The notes under the pieces are model-generated. The model made no database searches. It saw nothing but the letters and a program-made list of their open reading frames with translations, and was not told where the DNA came from. Shown piece by piece: positions 8,552-17,019 of a stretch of DNA of 64,000 bases. The DNA is from Cognatundibacterium jejuense (GTDB lineage: Bacteria > Pseudomonadota > Gammaproteobacteria > Burkholderiales > Burkholderiaceae_D). The translations under genes were made by a program, and so were the position numbers. Each line of letters opens with the position of its first letter. The stretch's first letter is position 1. The DNA is taken from contig NZ_JACOFV010000016.1 of the NCBI RefSeq assembly GCF_014284255.1, positions 62,001 through 126,000 on the forward strand, written 5' to 3'.

Positions 8552-9487
8552 TTATTTGTTAGCAGGTACGATCCAGGGCGTCTGACTTAACGCTTCAAAG
8601 CCGCCTTTCAGTGGCCGCACATCCGTGAACCCCATTGCTTTGAGCGTATGCGCCGCATGCACTGCACTGGCGTCAGCGGGACAAGCGCAAAAGGTGATGA
8701 TTAATTGCTGCTCTGGCAGATGCCCCAGATCTTCACCGACCTTGTTAACGTTGCGCACTAAAGCTTGCGGAAACATGCCAGTTTCATTGATTAATGCCTG
8801 ACTGCGCAAATCGATGACCTGGAACGGTGTCTTTGTTTCGCTTAATTCTGCTAATTCCTGAACACTGATGTGAGGGATATTTGCCAAATGTTCGAAACGT
8901 TTTTTCTGCCAGACTTTCCATCCCAACCAACTGATCAGAATGACAGAAAATACGGTAGCGATTTGTATTCCATGCTCGGCCAATATTTCTACAGACGCAC
9001 TGATTTGCGCTTGCAAAGCATAGCCAGCCAGTAGGGCTAAGCCAGACCATAAAGCCGCTCCGATAGCTGAGGCGATGAGAAATTTTGCCCTGGACATTCC
9101 CAATGCACCTGCGACTGGTGGGGCGACGATGGAGAAGCCAGGAATGAATTTACCAAACACTAAGGACCACATCCCCCATTTGACAAAACGTGCTTCCGTT
9201 TGATTGACGCAAGAGCCCGGATTAATCGACATTTTGCACAGCAGTTTGAGTACTTTGTAGCCAAATATTTTTCCCGCTTGGTACCACACCTGATCCGCAA
9301 TCAACGATGCCGCGACCGCTGATGCCGACATCCCGCCCAGTGCGAGTAAGGATTTTGCCTGACTGGCATTGAGCATTAATGTCGGCACCGCCGGCACCGG
9401 GATACCTAGCTGTTGCAGCAATACATTGCAAAAAATCAGCATGGTACTGTGATGTGCAAAGAAGTCGTTGAGCCAATGGGCAGTCAT
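8552..9487 (-). CDS. DedA-family membrane protein fused to a rhodanese domain
   Basis: The 311-residue product has two parts. Residues ~1-195 are a DedA/VTT (SNARE-associated) membrane domain with several hydrophobic segments and the family core FGKFIPGFSIVAPPVAGALG. DedA proteins act in lipid flipping (for example undecaprenyl phosphate) and membrane homeostasis. Residues ~205-311 are a rhodanese-like domain (VIDLRSQ, then ITFCACPADASA with the putative active Cys267, ending FEALSQTPWIVP). The fusion is known in proteobacteria, but its sulfur substrate is not. It lies on the opposite strand between ureD and ureA, upstream-to-downstream with the hydrolase gene at 9626-10699. Confidence 0.88.
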   Translation of the reverse strand: MTAHWLNDFFAHHSTMLIFCNVLLQQLGIPVPAVPTLMLNASQAKSLLALGGMSASAVAASLIADQVWYQAGKIFGYKVLKLLCKMSINPGSCVNQTEARFVKWGMWSLVFGKFIPGFSIVAPPVAGALGMSRAKFLIASAIGAALWSGLALLAGYALQAQISASVEILAEHGIQIATVFSVILISWLGWKVWQKKRFEHLANIPHISVQELAELSETKTPFQVIDLRSQALINETGMFPQALVRNVNKVGEDLGHLPEQQLIITFCACPADASAVHAAHTLKAMGFTDVRPLKGGFEALSQTPWIVPANK

Positions 9488-9625
9488 AGGGAATTGGCTT
9501 TGTTTGTGGACGTTGAAAAGTACGTGCAGATTAACATGGGATTCTTCTTGTGATTGACGAATAGTTTTGAGGGATTATATATCGTCCATACTATCTGCCC
9601 AGCAAATACGCTTTAACACCTGAGC

Positions 9626-10699
9626 TTAAGGGGCGATTGTATTACAAGCGGCGGCATTACCCGATGCTTTGCCGTTCGTACCAAACAGCAATTGAACGCC
9701 ACATTGCGAGCCAAACATTAGCCCCTGATTGTGTCCAACGCCAACAACCTCGTAGCGCTGATGCATTTGCAGACTGAGTTCACCGGCGCGATAGTGTTCG
9801 TATTTCCAGTAGCCACGGGCGCGGGAGATACGGGTTGGGCCTTCAGCTTCCGCGCCGCAGGATTTATCCAGTACTCTGTGATTGGGATCATTATCGTCGG
9901 TGCCAGCGAGATAAATTACTTGTCGTTGCAAATAACGTCGGAATAAATCATCGCCGTTGACATCGCCTGCGTAAGACACCATATGTTGCATGCCATAGCG
10001 ATAGTCGTCAAAGGCTGGGCAGATTTCCTGATCGTAGACGGCAAAACCATTGCCTTTTGGCCTCTCTGCAGTGAAGTATAAGTAGGACGAAGGATTGGCG
10101 ATCACATATTTCAAATCCAGACCTGTTTTACGAATTTTTTCATCGACATGGTTAAGTACCGCATAACGATGTACTAACTGACCGCCACCAGAATGACCCG
10201 CCACTGTGATTTTCTGTAAAGAAGGAAAGCGCATTTTATTGGCTAACATCAACAAAATATCGTCCAATACCGTGAGCGAACTCAGTCCAGATGTGGGGAA
10301 TACGCCAATGACGGCATTTTCACCGCCACTCCAGCCTTGGACTGACCAAACCGGCATGTTACCAAAACCTTTGGTCTTGTCCGGCACCCCGGGGAAGTTC
10401 GGGGCAATGATCAGTATTTCATCTGGATTACGTCCTGAGTCCTTCAACAGTTTCATCGCAGACGTGTAATAGTCATCGCCGTTTCTTTGAATGCCGTGTT
10501 GAATGATGATGACTTCTTTTATCGATGGCAAACCCTGACTCAGATCCCGATTGGCGTACACCGGGAAATCATACTGTACGTTGGCGTCGCGACCCAAGTG
10601 CAGACGCTGCCACTGTGGGGCATCGCTTGCAAATCCATTGCTACACACCAGCGATATGCTTGTTGATAGAGCGGTCAGAGAGGTCTTGATGAAGTTCAT
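9626..10699 (-). CDS. Exported alpha/beta hydrolase
   Basis: The 357-residue product has an N-terminal signal peptide (MNFIKTSLTALSTSISLVCSNGFASDA, cleavage near residue 25). The fold is that of an alpha/beta hydrolase: strand-turn IIIQHGIQRNGDDY, the nucleophile elbow VAGHSGGGQ with Ser170, a candidate acid in LAGTDDNDP and a candidate histidine in VGVGHNQGLMF. Five or more cysteines in the mature chain could form disulfides in the periplasm. The substrate is unknown; an esterase or amidase are both possible. It is transcribed away from ureA and probably with the DedA-rhodanese gene, 138 bases downstream. I see no direct link to urea use. Confidence 0.75.
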   Translation of the reverse strand: MNFIKTSLTALSTSISLVCSNGFASDAPQWQRLHLGRDANVQYDFPVYANRDLSQGLPSIKEVIIIQHGIQRNGDDYYTSAMKLLKDSGRNPDEILIIAPNFPGVPDKTKGFGNMPVWSVQGWSGGENAVIGVFPTSGLSSLTVLDDILLMLANKMRFPSLQKITVAGHSGGGQLVHRYAVLNHVDEKIRKTGLDLKYVIANPSSYLYFTAERPKGNGFAVYDQEICPAFDDYRYGMQHMVSYAGDVNGDDLFRRYLQRQVIYLAGTDDNDPNHRVLDKSCGAEAEGPTRISRARGYWKYEHYRAGELSLQMHQRYEVVGVGHNQGLMFGSQCGVQLLFGTNGKASGNAAACNTIAP

Positions 10700-10867
10700 T
10701 CGTTTTCCACGTGCAAATAGAAATTAGTCGTAAATTCAACGATTCAATTGATTATACAAATACTCATTGCCTCTAGGGGGTTGCGGTTCTTACGTATTGT
10801 GCAATGCAGGAAAATTAGCATGGTTTTACTGGTAAAAATGCAGCAGCGCACTACAATTGTTCGAGAT

Positions 10868-10884
10868 TGCACCAAAATGCGGCG
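10868..10884 (+). promoter_or_regulatory. Candidate NtrC-binding site upstream of ureA
   Basis: TGCACCA-AAA-TGCGGCG has a perfect left half of the NtrC palindrome (TGCACCA, three bases, TGGTGCA) and four of seven matches in the right half. It lies about 75 bases upstream of the candidate sigma-54 start site of ureA, a usual enhancer distance. This is a motif match only. Confidence 0.4.
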
Positions 10885-10901
10885 TTAGTCATTTTGTCAG
10901 G

Positions 10902-10923
10902 CACCGTTAAAGCAAAAACGGTG
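10902..10923 (+). promoter_or_regulatory. Perfect inverted repeat upstream of ureA
   Basis: CACCGTT at 10902-10908 and AACGGTG at 10917-10923 form a perfect 7-base inverted repeat with an 8-base centre. It ends ten bases before the candidate sigma-54 -24 element of ureA. It may be an operator for a dimeric regulator or a small hairpin; there is no T-tract, so a terminator is unlikely. Confidence 0.4.
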
Positions 10924-10932
10924 GTCTCTAGC

Positions 10933-10948
10933 TGGTTTGATTCTTGCA
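10933..10948 (+). promoter_or_regulatory. Candidate sigma-54 promoter of ureABCEFG
   Basis: TGGTTTGATTCTTGCA has GG at 10934-10935 and GC at 10946-10947 with the required ten bases between them. The -12 element TTGCA is perfect; the -24 element TGGTTTG keeps TGG and the final G of TGGCACG. The start site would fall near 10958, 30 bases before ureA. The weaker -24 half lowers confidence. Confidence 0.5.
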
Positions 10949-10987
10949 AGTGTTGTTAAAACGAGAAAAACTGAGAGAGGTGCAGAC

Positions 10988-11290
10988 ATGGATTTAACTC
11001 CACGTGAAAAAGACAAGCTATTGATTTTTACCGCTGCCTTGCTTGCTGAACGCAGGCTGGCGCGTGGCTTGAAGCTCAATTATCCCGAAGCAGTTGCCCT
11101 GATCAGCGCGGCCATCATGGAGGGCGCGCGCGACGGCAAAAGTGTTGCCGAACTGATGTCAGACGGAACGCAGATTCTGAAACGATCTGATGTCATGGAA
11201 GGGGTGCCAGAGATGATCCCCGATATCCAGATCGAAGCGACCTTTCCGGATGGTACCAAACTGGTCACCGTCCATCATCCTATTCCTTAG
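10988..11290 (+). CDS. ureA: Urease gamma subunit UreA
   Basis: This is the smallest structural subunit of urease (urea to ammonia and carbamate), exactly 100 residues from the ATG at 10988, the standard family length. GAGAGG lies just upstream, and an in-frame ATG at 10937 would add an unconserved tail. Conserved stretches are [35 protein letters not shown] and the C-terminal [14 protein letters not shown]. The ureB start follows after 8 bases, so the structural genes are tightly packed. Confidence 0.97.
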   Translation: MDLTPREKDKLLIFTAALLAERRLARGLKLNYPEAVALISAAIMEGARDGKSVAELMSDGTQILKRSDVMEGVPEMIPDIQIEATFPDGTKLVTVHHPIP

Positions 11291-11298
11291 GAGCATGC

Positions 11299-11616
11299 AT
11301 GATACCCGGAGAAATGTTCATCGCAGAAGGTGATATCGAACTCAACGTGGGGCGTCCTACGGTCACCCTTGTGGTGGCAAATAGTGGTGACCGGCCGATT
11401 CAGGTCGGTTCGCACTTCCATTTTTATGAAACTAATCCTGCATTAAAGTTTGAGCGTGAAACAGCCTATGGCATGCGCCTCAATATAGCGGCGGGAACGG
11501 CCGTGCGCTTTGAGCCCGGTCAGCAGAGAACCGTTGAGCTGGTGGCGCTGGCTGGCAGCCGTGAAGTGTATGGATTTAACGGCTTAGTGATGGGTAAATT
11601 GAAAGGTGTTGCATGA
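11299..11616 (+). CDS. ureB: Urease beta subunit UreB
   Basis: The 105-residue beta subunit stabilises the urease trimer. Conserved features include [16 protein letters not shown], the [19 protein letters not shown] segment and [19 protein letters not shown]. Its last codons overlap the start of ureC by ATGA, indicating coupled translation. A GGAG ribosome site lies ahead of the ATG. Length and sequence are typical. Confidence 0.97.
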   Translation: MIPGEMFIAEGDIELNVGRPTVTLVVANSGDRPIQVGSHFHFYETNPALKFERETAYGMRLNIAAGTAVRFEPGQQRTVELVALAGSREVYGFNGLVMGKLKGVA

Positions 11617-13310
11617 AAATTTCTCGTCAGGCTTATGCTGAAATGTTTGGCCCTACGACGGGTGATCGTATCCGCCTCGCCGACACAGATTTGTTTATCG
11701 AAATCGAAAAGGATTTCGCGATCTATGGCGAAGAGGTCAAATTTGGCGGGGGTAAGGTCATACGCGACGGTATGGGGCAATCTCAGCGCATCCATGAATA
11801 CGTCATGGATACCGTCATCACCAATGCGGTGATTCTAGACCATTGGGGTGTCGTCAAGGCCGATATTGGTTTAAAGAATGGCTTGATTGCCTGCATAGGA
11901 AAAGCAGGTAATCCTGATATACAGCCTGGTATTGACATGGCAATTGGTGGTGCAACTGAAATCATTGCTGGTGAAGGTATGATCGTCACTGCTGGTGGTA
12001 TTGATTCGCATATTCACTTTATCTGTCCACAGCAAATTGAAGAAGCTTTGATGAGCGGCGTGACCACCATGCTAGGTGGTGGCACAGGCCCCGCAGTCGG
12101 CACCGCAGCAACGACATGTACACCGGGGCCATGGCATTTGCATTCGATGTTGATGGCAGCGGATGCGTTTCCGATGAATTTAGGTTTTTTAGGCAAAGGA
12201 AACGTGAGCTTGCCTTTACCGCTGGAAGAGCAAATCCGCGCTGGCGCAATAGGGTTGAAATTACATGAAGACTGGGGCAGTACGCCACAAGCGATAGATA
12301 ATTGTCTGAGCGTCGCTGATCGCATGGATATTCAGGTGGCGATACATAGTGACACCTTAAACGAAGGTGGATTTTTAGAGCATACCCTGGCGGCATTCAA
12401 AGACCGCACGATACATACGTTTCACACTGAGGGTGCTGGTGGTGGTCATGCGCCAGACATCATTGCCGCGGTCGGTGAGGGCAATGTGTTGCCATCGTCG
12501 ACCAATCCTACCCGTCCGTATACTGTCAATACATTGGATGAGCATTTGGATATGCTGATGGTCTGCCATCATCTTGATCCTGCCATCGCTGAAGATATTG
12601 CATTTGCAGAATCGCGCATTCGTCGCGAGACCATCGCTGCTGAAGATATTTTGCACGATATCGGCGCCATTTCTATGATGTCATCCGATTCTCAAGCCAT
12701 GGGGCGAGTCGGTGAAGTGATCATGCGTACCTGGCAAACGGCGCACAAAATGAAGCAGCAACGCGGCGCACTGGCTGAAGATAGTGCAGCAAACGATAAT
12801 TTCAGAGCCAAACGTTATATCGCCAAATACACGATTAATCCGGCAATTACCCACGGCATTTCGCATGTGGTTGGTTCCTTGGAGGTGGGAAAAATTGCCG
12901 ACATCGTCTTATGGAAACCGGCCTTTTTTGGTGTTAAACCATCCATGATTTTAAAAGGTGGCATGATCGCTGCCGCCCAAATGGGGGACCCGAACGCCTC
13001 CATTCCCACGCCACAACCAGTACATTACCGCATGATGTTTGGGGCGTTTGGTGGCGGTTTGAAGAAGTCGTTTACCTTTGTCTCACAAGCCGGTTTTGAT
13101 GCCGGATTGGCGGAACAATTGAAGCTCAATAAAACGCTGATCCCCATCAAAAATACGCGCCATATTCGCAAGAAAGACATGATACACAATGGCCTGACAC
13201 CGAAAATGGAAGTTGATTCTGAAACCTATGAAGTTCGCGCGAATGGCGAATTGCTAGTGTGTGAGCCAGCGAAGGTTTTGCCGATGGCGCAACGCTATTT
13301 CTTGTTTTGA
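11613..13310 (+). CDS. ureC: Urease alpha subunit UreC (catalytic)
   Basis: This is the catalytic subunit, 565 residues, with the binuclear nickel site complete. The ligands, numbered one lower than in Klebsiella UreC, are His133 and His135 ([10 protein letters not shown]), the carbamylated lysine Lys216 (GLKLHEDWG), His245 (AIHSD), His271 ([13 protein letters not shown]) and Asp359 (SSDSQAMGR). His319 in VCHHLD is the mobile-flap catalytic histidine, preceded by the flap cysteine Cys318. All key residues are present, so an active enzyme is expected once UreDEFG insert nickel. The gene overlaps ureB by four bases and is followed by a run of eight C residues before ureE. Confidence 0.98.
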   Translation: MKISRQAYAEMFGPTTGDRIRLADTDLFIEIEKDFAIYGEEVKFGGGKVIRDGMGQSQRIHEYVMDTVITNAVILDHWGVVKADIGLKNGLIACIGKAGNPDIQPGIDMAIGGATEIIAGEGMIVTAGGIDSHIHFICPQQIEEALMSGVTTMLGGGTGPAVGTAATTCTPGPWHLHSMLMAADAFPMNLGFLGKGNVSLPLPLEEQIRAGAIGLKLHEDWGSTPQAIDNCLSVADRMDIQVAIHSDTLNEGGFLEHTLAAFKDRTIHTFHTEGAGGGHAPDIIAAVGEGNVLPSSTNPTRPYTVNTLDEHLDMLMVCHHLDPAIAEDIAFAESRIRRETIAAEDILHDIGAISMMSSDSQAMGRVGEVIMRTWQTAHKMKQQRGALAEDSAANDNFRAKRYIAKYTINPAITHGISHVVGSLEVGKIADIVLWKPAFFGVKPSMILKGGMIAAAQMGDPNASIPTPQPVHYRMMFGAFGGGLKKSFTFVSQAGFDAGLAEQLKLNKTLIPIKNTRHIRKKDMIHNGLTPKMEVDSETYEVRANGELLVCEPAKVLPMAQRYFLF

Positions 13311-13360
13311 GCCCCCCCCATTTTGTAAGGCAAATCCAGCGAGAGGAAATTTTAAAAGCA

Positions 13361-13876
13361 ATGCTAACACTTCATACAAAAACCGAAAAAGCAGAAAAAA
13401 TTGATGGGCAATTGATTTTGCCTTACGAGTTACGTGAAAAATCCCGTCTGCGTGCCAATCTGGTCAGTGGCGAAGATGTCGCTGTGTTCACTGTGCGTGG
13501 TACGGTCATGCGTGATGGCGATCTGATGCTAGGCAATGATGGGCGCATAATTCAGGTGATGGCTGCGCCAGAGCCGACGTACAAAGTTGAATGCGACCAC
13601 GCGTTTGCCTTGCTGCGTTGCGCTTTTCATCTGGGTAATCGGCATACACAGGCGCAACTTGGCGATGGTTTCTTGCGTATCAGAAAAGATCCGGTATTGA
13701 AAGAAATGCTGCAAGGGCTGGGTGCGAAAGTCAGCGAAGAAATGGCGAGTTTTGAGCCAGAAGCTGGCGCCTATGGTGGTGGTCATCACCATGCCGGGGA
13801 TGAAATGCATCCACACAATCCGCTGGCACCAATTCCCTTGCGTCAACGTATTCATCGCCCATCGGACAAAGCCTAG
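13361..13876 (+). CDS. ureE: Urease nickel metallochaperone UreE
   Basis: UreE delivers nickel to the UreDFG-urease complex. I chose the ATG at 13361 (171 aa, MLTLHTKTEK), which aligns with family N termini; the upstream frame at 13307 overlaps the ureC stop and is not conserved-looking. The peptide-binding domain (LPYELREKSRLRANLVSGE) and metal-binding domain (VECDHAFALLRCAFHLGNRH) are intact. The C-terminal tail GGGHHHAGDEMHPHNP is moderately His-rich and can bind extra nickel. A purine-rich GAGAGGAAAT at 13341-13350 sits rather far upstream. ureF begins 3 bases after the stop. Confidence 0.94.
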   Translation: MLTLHTKTEKAEKIDGQLILPYELREKSRLRANLVSGEDVAVFTVRGTVMRDGDLMLGNDGRIIQVMAAPEPTYKVECDHAFALLRCAFHLGNRHTQAQLGDGFLRIRKDPVLKEMLQGLGAKVSEEMASFEPEAGAYGGGHHHAGDEMHPHNPLAPIPLRQRIHRPSDKA

Positions 13877-13879
13877 TTT

Positions 13880-14560
13880 ATGCAATCGGCGGCCTTATTA
13901 CACTTGCTGCAATTAGCCAGCCCATCCTTGCCTATAGGTGCATACAGTTATTCGCAAGGTCTGGAGTCGGCAATTGAACGAGGTTTGGTGAAGAATGAGG
14001 CAACAGCAAGAGCGTGGATCGCGCACTATTTGCAAGAAATTGTCGCCAAGTTTGAAGTGCCTATTTTATGGCGCTTACTGCAAGGATTTCAGCAGCGCGA
14101 TGTGGAGCAGGTGACCTATTGGAATCACTTATTTATAGCGGCGCGTGATACAGCGGAGTTTAGGGCGGAAAGCATACAGATGGGCTACTCCCTGGGTAAA
14201 TTGGTTGGTGACTTAAAGATAGCTGATACTGAATTACTGGCAATTTTATTGGCACAGTCTGAATTACCGTTGCCCACTTCGTTGGCATGTGCTGCCGTTG
14301 CTTTAGATGTGCCACCAGAATCTGTGGTGTTAGGGATGTTGTTTTCCTGGGCAGAGAATCAGGCTTTGGTGTGTGTGAAGTCGATACCTTTAGGTCAGGT
14401 TGCCGGGCAAAGACTGTTGTTGTCTCTACGGCCTGAATTAGAGGCTGCGGCGAATCTGGCGATGCGTTTGCAAGATCACGAATTATCCAATTGGGCACCC
14501 GGATTATCGCTATTGTCGATGCAACACGAAGTGCAATACAGCCGTCTTTACCGGTCATAA
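13880..14560 (+). CDS. ureF: Urease accessory protein UreF
   Basis: UreF links UreD to the UreG GTPase in the urease-activation complex. The 226-residue, all-helical product has the family start LLHLLQLASPSLPIGAYSYS QGLE and the C-terminal helices ending LSLLSMQHEVQYSRLYRS. There is no separate ribosome site: the ATG is 3 bases after the ureE stop, so expression depends on coupling. The length is normal. Confidence 0.95.
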   Translation: MQSAALLHLLQLASPSLPIGAYSYSQGLESAIERGLVKNEATARAWIAHYLQEIVAKFEVPILWRLLQGFQQRDVEQVTYWNHLFIAARDTAEFRAESIQMGYSLGKLVGDLKIADTELLAILLAQSELPLPTSLACAAVALDVPPESVVLGMLFSWAENQALVCVKSIPLGQVAGQRLLLSLRPELEAAANLAMRLQDHELSNWAPGLSLLSMQHEVQYSRLYRS

Positions 14561-14591
14561 ATAAAAAATTGAATATGAGAAGCGAGATCAA

Positions 14592-15227
14592 ATGAATACA
14601 ACAAAGATGGAACCAAATCCATTGCGGGTTGGTATCGGTGGACCGGTCGGTTCGGGTAAAACTGCTTTATGCGAGATGCTGTGTAAGCGCATGCGCGATG
14701 AGTATGAAATGGCGGTCATTACCAACGATATCTACACCAAAGAAGACATGGAAATTTTGTTGCGTGCAGATGCGTTGCCCGCAGAGCGCCTGATGGGGGT
14801 AGAAACCGGTGGTTGCCCGCATACGGCGATACGTGAAGACGCCTCGATTAATCTGGAAGCCATCGCGCGCATGAGCGCGGATTTTCCGGATCTGGACTTG
14901 ATTTTGGTTGAATCTGGTGGCGACAATCTGGCGGCAACGTTTAGCCCTGAATTATCGGACCTCACCATCTACGTGATTGACGTTGCGGGCGGCGAAAAAA
15001 TTCCACGCAAAGGTGGCCCTGGTATTACCCGTTCTGATCTGTTGATTATCAATAAAACTGACTTGGCACCGCACGTTGGTGCGAACCTCGACATCATGGC
15101 GCAAGATGCCAAACGCATGCGCGGTGAGCGTCCGTTTGTGTTTACCAATTTGCGTACTGGTGATGGCTTAGAAGTGGTCGTCAATTTTATCCGTCAGCAA
15201 GGGATGCTGGATGTTGTACGCACCTGA
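14592..15227 (+). CDS. ureG: Urease accessory GTPase UreG
   Basis: UreG is the GTPase (SIMIBI class) that powers nickel transfer to urease. The 211-residue product has the P-loop [13 protein letters not shown], the nickel/GTP-linked CPH motif in [15 protein letters not shown], the [16 protein letters not shown] segment, and the base-recognition NKTD motif ([13 protein letters not shown]). A purine-rich AGCGAG precedes the ATG. It lies 31 bases after ureF in the same operon and 48 bases before the nickel permease gene. Confidence 0.97.
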   Translation: MNTTKMEPNPLRVGIGGPVGSGKTALCEMLCKRMRDEYEMAVITNDIYTKEDMEILLRADALPAERLMGVETGGCPHTAIREDASINLEAIARMSADFPDLDLILVESGGDNLAATFSPELSDLTIYVIDVAGGEKIPRKGGPGITRSDLLIINKTDLAPHVGANLDIMAQDAKRMRGERPFVFTNLRTGDGLEVVVNFIRQQGMLDVVRT

Positions 15228-15275
15228 CTAGACTTAAGCACGCTCAGTTTAAACTCAATGAATAGAGAGAAAATG

Positions 15276-15893
15276 ATGAATACCCGTAGCCTGAAAAATC
15301 TTGTGAAATTTGCCGCGCTTTGCGGATTATCCTTGTTTGCTTTGCCCGCCTCTGCGCATGTCAGCGTGATGCATAGCGTGGGCGGTTTTCAAGCTGGATT
15401 GTTGCACCCATTGACAGGCCTTGATCATTTGCTGGCAATGCTGGCGGTGGGTATGTGGGCAGCGCAAAATCAACGTCCTGCGATATGGTTGCTACCACTG
15501 GTTTTTCCTTTAATGATGGTGGCAGGTGCATTGGTTGGTATGTCTGGCGTGTTGGTTCCGGGTATTGAAGCTGGCATTGCCGCGTCGGTTTTGATACTGG
15601 GACTACTGATCGCCTTTATGGTTCGCCTGCCAGTTGCCTTAAGTGCGTGTCTGGTTGCCGTTTTCGCACTGGCGCATGGCTATGCGCACGGTGTCGAGTT
15701 GCCTGCTGGCGCCTCAGGCGCCTGGTTTGGCACGGGTTTTTTGCTGTCTACGGCACTCTTGCATGCCACTGGATTGTCCGCCACTTTGCTTGCAAGTCGA
15801 ATTGCTAGTCGTGCCGTAAGCCTTCAATTAAATCGGATTTTGGGTGCTGGGATTGCGTTCGCTGGCATTTATTTTGTTGGTGTTTTAGCTTAG
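15276..15893 (+). CDS. ureJ: HupE/UreJ-family nickel permease
   Basis: This is an inner-membrane metal permease, here most likely supplying nickel to urease. The start is one of three in-frame ATGs (15258, 15273, 15276); I prefer 15276 because the AGAGAGA at 15264-15270 is best spaced for it. A signal peptide (about 27 residues, ending PASAHVS) is followed by the HupE/UreJ signature HPLTGLDHLLAM, with the metal-binding His and Asp-His, and about six membrane helices. The second histidine region ALAHGYAHGVELP is also typical. A strong inverted repeat follows the stop. Confidence 0.9.
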   Translation: MNTRSLKNLVKFAALCGLSLFALPASAHVSVMHSVGGFQAGLLHPLTGLDHLLAMLAVGMWAAQNQRPAIWLLPLVFPLMMVAGALVGMSGVLVPGIEAGIAASVLILGLLIAFMVRLPVALSACLVAVFALAHGYAHGVELPAGASGAWFGTGFLLSTALLHATGLSATLLASRIASRAVSLQLNRILGAGIAFAGIYFVGVLA

Positions 15894-15899
15894 GTAAAA

Positions 15900-15944
15900 C
15901 TGCCAAAGTTTGAATTGCTGTCTATTAAACTTTGGCAGCTTCTT
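15900..15944. terminator. Bidirectional terminator after ureJ
   Basis: CTGCCAAAGTTT at 15900-15911 and AAACTTTGGCAG at 15927-15938 form a perfect 12-base-pair stem with a 15-base loop. On the plus strand it is followed by CTTCTTTATT; on the minus strand by TTTTACC. It sits between the convergent ureJ and membrane-protein genes and can serve both. Confidence 0.8.
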
Positions 15945-16492
15945 TATTCGTCGTCTTCAATTGCGCGTGGCATTGCCCAACTTGCATGCAAAGTTGGTAG
16001 CGTTGTTAATAAGCTGACGATGAAAATAAGGACGCTAAGCAATCGCCAAATCAGCTGTTGCTGATCCAATTTCACAAGCGATTCTGTTACTATCATTGAG
16101 ATCATGCAGAGGATGGCTGCAAAAGTCGTCAACGTATATGTAAAAAAATATGCATTTCTTTTAATTTCTCTGTCTCTCTCATCCAGAAAATCATTTGGAT
16201 TGAAAGTTTGTTTGATGGGGCCGAAGATATGCAAGAGAGCGCCAGCCCCAAAGCAAAAATCTATTGCAAGGAATTTACCAATAAAATGCCCGGGATAGGT
16301 AAAAACGCTAACGATAACTAACGTGCTGATCGCTAGTACGAAAATAGGAAAGAATTTTAGCGGACGACGGCGAATACGTTTTTCTGTCAATTGCGGTATC
16401 CCAGTCCACATTACTAATCTATCCAGAAAACGGATGATTAAATGATCTTGGGACGGCTCAATCTCCATCTCTGTTTTTGAATTAGTTTTCAT
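15944..16492 (-). CDS. Hypothetical four-helix membrane protein
   Basis: The 182-residue product has a polar N terminus (~45 residues), then a pair of hydrophobic helices (FFPIFVLAISTLVIVSVF and FLAIDFCFGAGALLHIF), a charged loop (NPNDFLDERDREIKRNA), and another pair of helices, ending in acidic EDDE. I do not recognise a named family. Its start lies inside the end of the XRE regulator gene upstream (11-base overlap), so the two are co-transcribed. The loop with several Asp/Glu/Arg residues resembles small membrane proteins paired with XRE regulators in other bacteria, but the role is unknown. Confidence 0.75.
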   Translation of the reverse strand: MKTNSKTEMEIEPSQDHLIIRFLDRLVMWTGIPQLTEKRIRRRPLKFFPIFVLAISTLVIVSVFTYPGHFIGKFLAIDFCFGAGALLHIFGPIKQTFNPNDFLDERDREIKRNAYFFTYTLTTFAAILCMISMIVTESLVKLDQQQLIWRLLSVLIFIVSLLTTLPTLHASWAMPRAIEDDE

Positions 16493-16730
16493 TTTTGACC
16501 TGTTGCTTCAGTGAGTTGGAAATTGATGGGAAAGGTAGGAACGAAAAAAGCATATCGATACTGACGTCAAAATATTGAGCTATTTTCATTGCCAGTTCCA
16601 GGCTGGGTTTATAGTCACCGCGCTCTAGATAGCCGATCGTTTGGTTATTCACGCCCACTGCTTCAGCGAGTTCCTTGCGGGATATATTGCGCTCAGCTCG
16701 AAAGACAGAAATTCGGTTGTATATTTCCAC
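16482..16730 (-). CDS. XRE-family helix-turn-helix regulator
   Basis: The 82-residue product is essentially a single Cro/C1-type DNA-binding domain: RISVFRAERNISRKELAEAV is helix 1-2, VNNQTIGYLERGDYKPSLEL is the recognition helix and following turn, and IAQYFDVSIDMLF is the final helix. It starts with GTG at 16730 without a clear ribosome site; translation may be leaderless or the start may differ. The gene overlaps the membrane-protein gene downstream. A TTGTG-ATTA-CACAA palindrome 28 bases upstream suggests autoregulation. It resembles small YozG/Cro-like regulators paired with membrane proteins. Confidence 0.85.
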   Translation of the reverse strand: MEIYNRISVFRAERNISRKELAEAVGVNNQTIGYLERGDYKPSLELAMKIAQYFDVSIDMLFSFLPFPSISNSLKQQVKNEN

Positions 16731-16757
16731 AATAAGTAACTTTTGGGTGATGATTTG

Positions 16758-16771
16758 TTGTGATTACACAA
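16758..16771 (-). promoter_or_regulatory. Candidate operator of the XRE regulator
   Basis: TTGTGATTACACAA has perfect 5-base inverted arms (TTGTG/CACAA) around ATTA. It lies just upstream of the XRE start, where its own promoter should be. A looser repeat of GTTACTTTT occurs on each side (about 16736 and 16798). Autoregulation is inference from position and symmetry. Confidence 0.45.
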
Positions 16772-17019
16772 TAAATTAATGTGTTAAGTCAATAAATGTT
16801 ACTTTTTCTGGGTAAATAAACCACACCTTGTTAACTGCCAGCTCTATGTCACTTTGCTCATTCTATGTCAGTGGTAATGATTGTGCCGATTTCGTCATTT
16901 CCATCAGATGCAATTGTCAAGACTAAGCGCTTTTGGTCAATTTACAATGCAGCATGGATTGTGACTTAAAACTCAACGTGATTAATCGCCGGCACCCCGG
17001 AGAAAACAAGGAGAAGACA

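Noticed and set aside
16933-17019. Upstream extension of lhpC
   Set aside because: The ATG at 17020 has AAGGAGAAG directly ahead and starts with the conserved first strand; the upstream residues look non-conserved.
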